From the NCBI RefSeq assembly GCF_000217915.1, contig NZ_AFOZ01000015.1, positions 1 through 47,431 of the forward strand: 47,431 nt of DNA, in the 5' to 3' direction. The notes below the pieces were generated by a model. It did not search any database. It worked only from the letters and a program-made list of their open reading frames with translations, and was not told the origin of the DNA. The position numbers and the translations under genes are program-made. Shown in pieces: positions 45,185 to 47,431 of the stretch. Within the stretch, counting starts at the first letter, position 1. Each line of letters starts with the position of its first letter. Origin of the DNA: Shewanella sp. HN-41 (GTDB taxonomy: Bacteria; Pseudomonadota; Gammaproteobacteria; Enterobacterales; Shewanellaceae).

Positions 45185-45705
45185 TCCGTAGTATTTCCTA
45201 AATTCGCCAGTGGGTTTTTGGTGATGGCGTCGTCCAGATGCTCTGGGGCGAAGTGAGCGTAGCGCATGGTTTCTTTGATGTCGGCGTGGCCGAGGATTTG
45301 TTTTAGCACCAGAATATTGCCGCCGTTCATCATAAAATGGCTGGCGAAGGTGTGGCGTAAAATATGGGTCATCTGCCCTTCGGGGAAGGTGAGTCCGGTG
45401 CGCTTAATCGTCTGAGCGAACGCCTTACTGCGTGAGCTAAATAGTGGACCGCGTGACAGTGGGCTTTCATCGGTCAGTTGCTGGCCATGTAAGTCATGCC
45501 AGCGCTGCATGATCTCCCACAGGCTGCAATTGTCTTGGGTGGCATTACCTAGCCAAGGTTTATCGTCGACTTTTTTGAGGATATAACGCTCATAGCCAAG
45601 GGCTTCGGCTTTGGTGGTAAAGCTCTTGCGAATGCGACGGCTATCACGGCCATCTACGCGCATATCGAGTTTCCAAGTGCCATCAGGTTGTTTGATGATT
45701 GCCAT
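45181..45705 (-). pseudogene. int: P2-type tyrosine integrase with internal deletion
   Basis: This is a 174-residue remnant in an unbroken frame; full P2/186-type integrases are about 330-340 residues. Residues 1-78 are the N-terminal arm-binding domain (IKQPDGTWKLDMRVDGRDSR, DDKPWLGN, RWHDLHGQQL). Residues from about 85 are the C-terminal end of the catalytic domain with Arg117 (HILRHTFASHF), His140 (LGHAD) and nucleophile Tyr149 (MRYAHF). The core-binding domain and the first half of the catalytic domain, with the first catalytic Arg and the Lys, are missing. It cannot be an active recombinase. It is followed by the abortive-infection-like gene with a 4-base overlap. Confidence 0.88.
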
Positions 45706-45733
45706 TTTTATATCACTGCAGATTCATGAATCG

Positions 45734-46360
45734 TTAACTTAGTAAGATAGCGAGTTCTGGGATTTTTACAAAGGCCAGCACAACGAAAAAAACAGCTATA
45801 AATGCAAATAAACATATTTCACCTAAACTTCTAAATCTGACAAAATGCTTTTCACCTCTTTTAACCCGCTCCCATTCAGATTTTAATACTTTGTGAAAGT
45901 CAGATTCTAATTTTTCTATATCAGATTTTCCTTTAGTAAACGCATTTGTTATATCTTGTTCATTTTTGCTGGTTGAAATTTCTACAATTATTTCGCGGAT
46001 GTTGTTTATTCTTCTGATTAAGGCTTTGTCAGATTCTGGGTTAAGTCTAAATTTAATGCTGCTTGAGTGTTGAATAAGTTTGAATAAGTTTGATTTTAGA
46101 TACTCATCTGTATGAAAGCTGATTGAGTTGTCAATTAAACTATTCAAAGCGCCATATTTTACATGATACAAACAATCATTGTATGTCGTTAATAAAGAGG
46201 CTACATCTTTTCGCATTTCATTAATCCAATCTTGTCTGAACTCTGATATTTTTTGTTCTTTAGATATCACCGCTGTCGTAACGGCGACAATAATCCCAAT
46301 TAATGCTGCTATGATCGTCGCAACTGCGCCAATAACGCCGACGGTTAACTCTGTGGCCAT
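45734..46360 (-). CDS. Unknown two-helix membrane protein, element cargo
   Basis: This is a 208-residue protein with an N-terminal helix (about 5-32, VGVIGAVATIIAALIGIIVAVTTAVI), a long charged helical central domain and a C-terminal helix (about 182-205). Residues 34-52 (KEQKISEFRQDWINEMRKD) match a motif I have seen in unannotated proteins near defence genes; the family name is not known to me. AT-rich compared with the host. It lies 28 bases upstream of the integrase remnant and 8 bases after the next gene, so the genes appear co-transcribed. Confidence 0.65.
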   Translation of the reverse strand: MATELTVGVIGAVATIIAALIGIIVAVTTAVISKEQKISEFRQDWINEMRKDVASLLTTYNDCLYHVKYGALNSLIDNSISFHTDEYLKSNLFKLIQHSSSIKFRLNPESDKALIRRINNIREIIVEISTSKNEQDITNAFTKGKSDIEKLESDFHKVLKSEWERVKRGEKHFVRFRSLGEICLFAFIAVFFVVLAFVKIPELAILLS

Positions 46361-46368
46361 ACTTCTTC

Positions 46369-47022
46369 CTACTTAATTTCTTTAAATTCTTCGGGGCAGT
46401 TTTGTTTGAGCAGTTGCAGGTCATCATTCATTCGACTGGGTTGTTCCGTGTCGATTGGGCCTTGGTTATTGGTGCGGCGCATGCTCGAATGGGCGTCGCG
46501 CCAATACTGGCCTGTTGCGAAGCCGAGGTTCTTGGCAAATAGTACGTTTTGCATTGAGACTTTGTAGGATTGAGGGTATTTGTTATCTAACTCTTCAATG
46601 CGCTCGTCCAAGCGGGTCAGCTGTTTCCAGTTATATAACTCTTCATAGGTTGGAAGGTTAGCTTTAGTAAGGTACTGGTGCAGCTCGGCAAAGATCGGTT
46701 GATAATCGTTGTATACGCTAAGTGCAAGTTGGCAATCACTGACACCTTGGAGCGCTTGCCATTTAGCCGCCTCAATTTCATTCATCGTGTTTACGGCTGG
46801 TGTGGGGATGCTCGTGTCCGTGCTTACTACTGGCTCGGGGTCGTTGCTAATATCAATAATCAGTGCAATAAAAAGCACACCAAAGACAGCTGCGATACTT
46901 AAAAATACAGGTTTAACGAGCTTACGGGCTTTTGCCTGTGCAGGGGAATCGACCGTTTCTGCTTTGAGCTTAGCTAGCTTGGCTTCCATTTCCTCGATAT
47001 GGCTTTTTTGCAGTTTAGTCAT
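46369..47022 (-). CDS. Unknown single-helix membrane protein
   Basis: This is a 217-residue protein. An N-terminal coiled coil (about 1-35, TKLQKSHIEEMEAKLAKLKAE) is followed by one membrane helix at about 39-59 (VFLSIAAVFGVLFIALIIDI). Then comes a proline-rich linker and a helical domain of about 135 residues with two cysteines (SDCQL and NCPEE) that could pair if it lies in the periplasm. I do not recognise the family. Base composition is closer to the host than its neighbours, perhaps a different origin. It is 8 bases from the next gene. Confidence 0.65.
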   Translation of the reverse strand: MTKLQKSHIEEMEAKLAKLKAETVDSPAQAKARKLVKPVFLSIAAVFGVLFIALIIDISNDPEPVVSTDTSIPTPAVNTMNEIEAAKWQALQGVSDCQLALSVYNDYQPIFAELHQYLTKANLPTYEELYNWKQLTRLDERIEELDNKYPQSYKVSMQNVLFAKNLGFATGQYWRDAHSSMRRTNNQGPIDTEQPSRMNDDLQLLKQNCPEEFKEIK

Positions 47023-47051
47023 ATAAAATCCTTTTACTGTATGAGATAAAT

Positions 47052-47431
47052 TTAAATTTCACTGTCTTTTTTTGTAATACAATAAGATAATATTGATTTA
47101 GTTTGATACTCTAATTCTGGAAAAACAAAAGCTTCATTAATACCAAGTTTTAAAAGATGTCTTAGGATTAATGGTTTTTTATTTTTGTCTATGAAGATTT
47201 TTTTAATTACTCCATCATTCGCTTCTGTTTGGTACTCTTCCTCTATTGAATAGATTGGAAGTATTATTCTGCCATTTGTTATTTTTCCACCGTGTAGAGT
47301 AAAACATATATGGACCCATCCGGTTTGCAAGACATTCGATATCAATTTTGAGAAGAGTTCATTGCACCCATATATTCGGCCTGTTATTGAGGGATTCCTC
47401 TGGCCCTGATGGATATTTGCTTCTACTGTCC
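47052..47431 (-). CDS. Partial unknown gene, open through the window edge
   Basis: The frame ending at 47052 has a TTG start at 47345 but stays open on the minus strand to the last base. The added upstream residues (ANIHQGQRNPSITGRIYGCN and on) continue in a coding-like way, so this is the 3' part of a longer gene of at least 125 codons whose start is outside the window. The visible protein has no membrane helix or motif I recognise; it is AT-rich and strand-rich (WVHICFTLHGGKITNGRIIL). Function unknown. Confidence 0.55.
   Translation of the reverse strand, partial: TVEANIHQGQRNPSITGRIYGCNELFSKLISNVLQTGWVHICFTLHGGKITNGRIILPIYSIEEEYQTEANDGVIKKIFIDKNKKPLILRHLLKLGINEAFVFPELEYQTKSILSYCITKKDSEI

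Overview
The window reads as chromosomal DNA of a Shewanella species. The inference rests on an OmcA/MtrC-type outer-membrane multiheme cytochrome, a chitinase under a c-di-GMP riboswitch and a NagR-like operator, several families common in Shewanella (DUF2960, DUF2913, Sbal_3080-type lipoprotein, DUF368), and general gammaproteobacterial gene content. All assignments come from reading the sequence; no database search was run.

Layout. 1-3.3 kb holds small housekeeping genes on the minus strand (RDD membrane protein, DUF2960, DUF486, GNAT, M32 carboxypeptidase). 3.4-6.5 kb is a plus-strand group of a DsrE-like protein, a YqiJ-like membrane protein and a flotillin. 6.6-12.7 kb is a respiratory module: an outer-membrane lipoprotein cytochrome with 11 CXXCH motifs, divergent from a three-gene operon resembling E. 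coli ydhY-ydhV-ydhW (Tat-exported four-cluster ferredoxin, tungsten/molybdenum aldehyde ferredoxin oxidoreductase homologue, small partner). 12.9-14.6 kb holds a DJ-1/PfpI protein, an RHH protein and a DUF2913 protein. 14.9-20.1 kb is an AT-rich signalling operon (EAL-HDOD protein, hybrid histidine kinase with Hpt, response regulator). 20.2-25.7 kb has an RhlE-type helicase, an Aer-like chemoreceptor and an Xaa-Pro aminopeptidase. 26-30 kb has a ROK protein and a secreted multidomain chitinase with a layered control region. 30-38.5 kb is mixed metabolism and envelope: FKBP isomerase, AtoE-type transporter, a frameshifted lipoprotein, DUF1294, DUF418, a fungal-type cytosine deaminase, DUF4442, DUF368 and an RCC1-like repeat protein. 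38.6-41 kb is a ridA - cysteine desulfidase - YheO-type regulator operon. 41.5-43.3 kb is a Tat-exported transglutaminase-like protein overlapping a MerT/MerP-like pair.

From about 43.58 kb to the right edge the window enters an integrated element. It begins at a displaced 3' end of ssrA (tmRNA), followed by its terminator on the host side. Inside are a P2-type integrase that has lost its middle, a second and much smaller integrase-tail remnant, and AT-rich genes for small membrane proteins. Two of these membrane genes start at the same position relative to an integrase 3' end. This suggests serial accretion of integrase-plus-cargo modules at this site.

The strongest leads are: (1) the 20-bp palindrome abutting a c-di-GMP-I riboswitch upstream of the chitinase; (2) the pairing of an 11-heme surface cytochrome with a YdhYVW operon; (3) the nested integrase remnants with unknown membrane cargo, which may include phage-defence genes; and (4) a single-base frameshift in the signal peptide of a lipoprotein gene.
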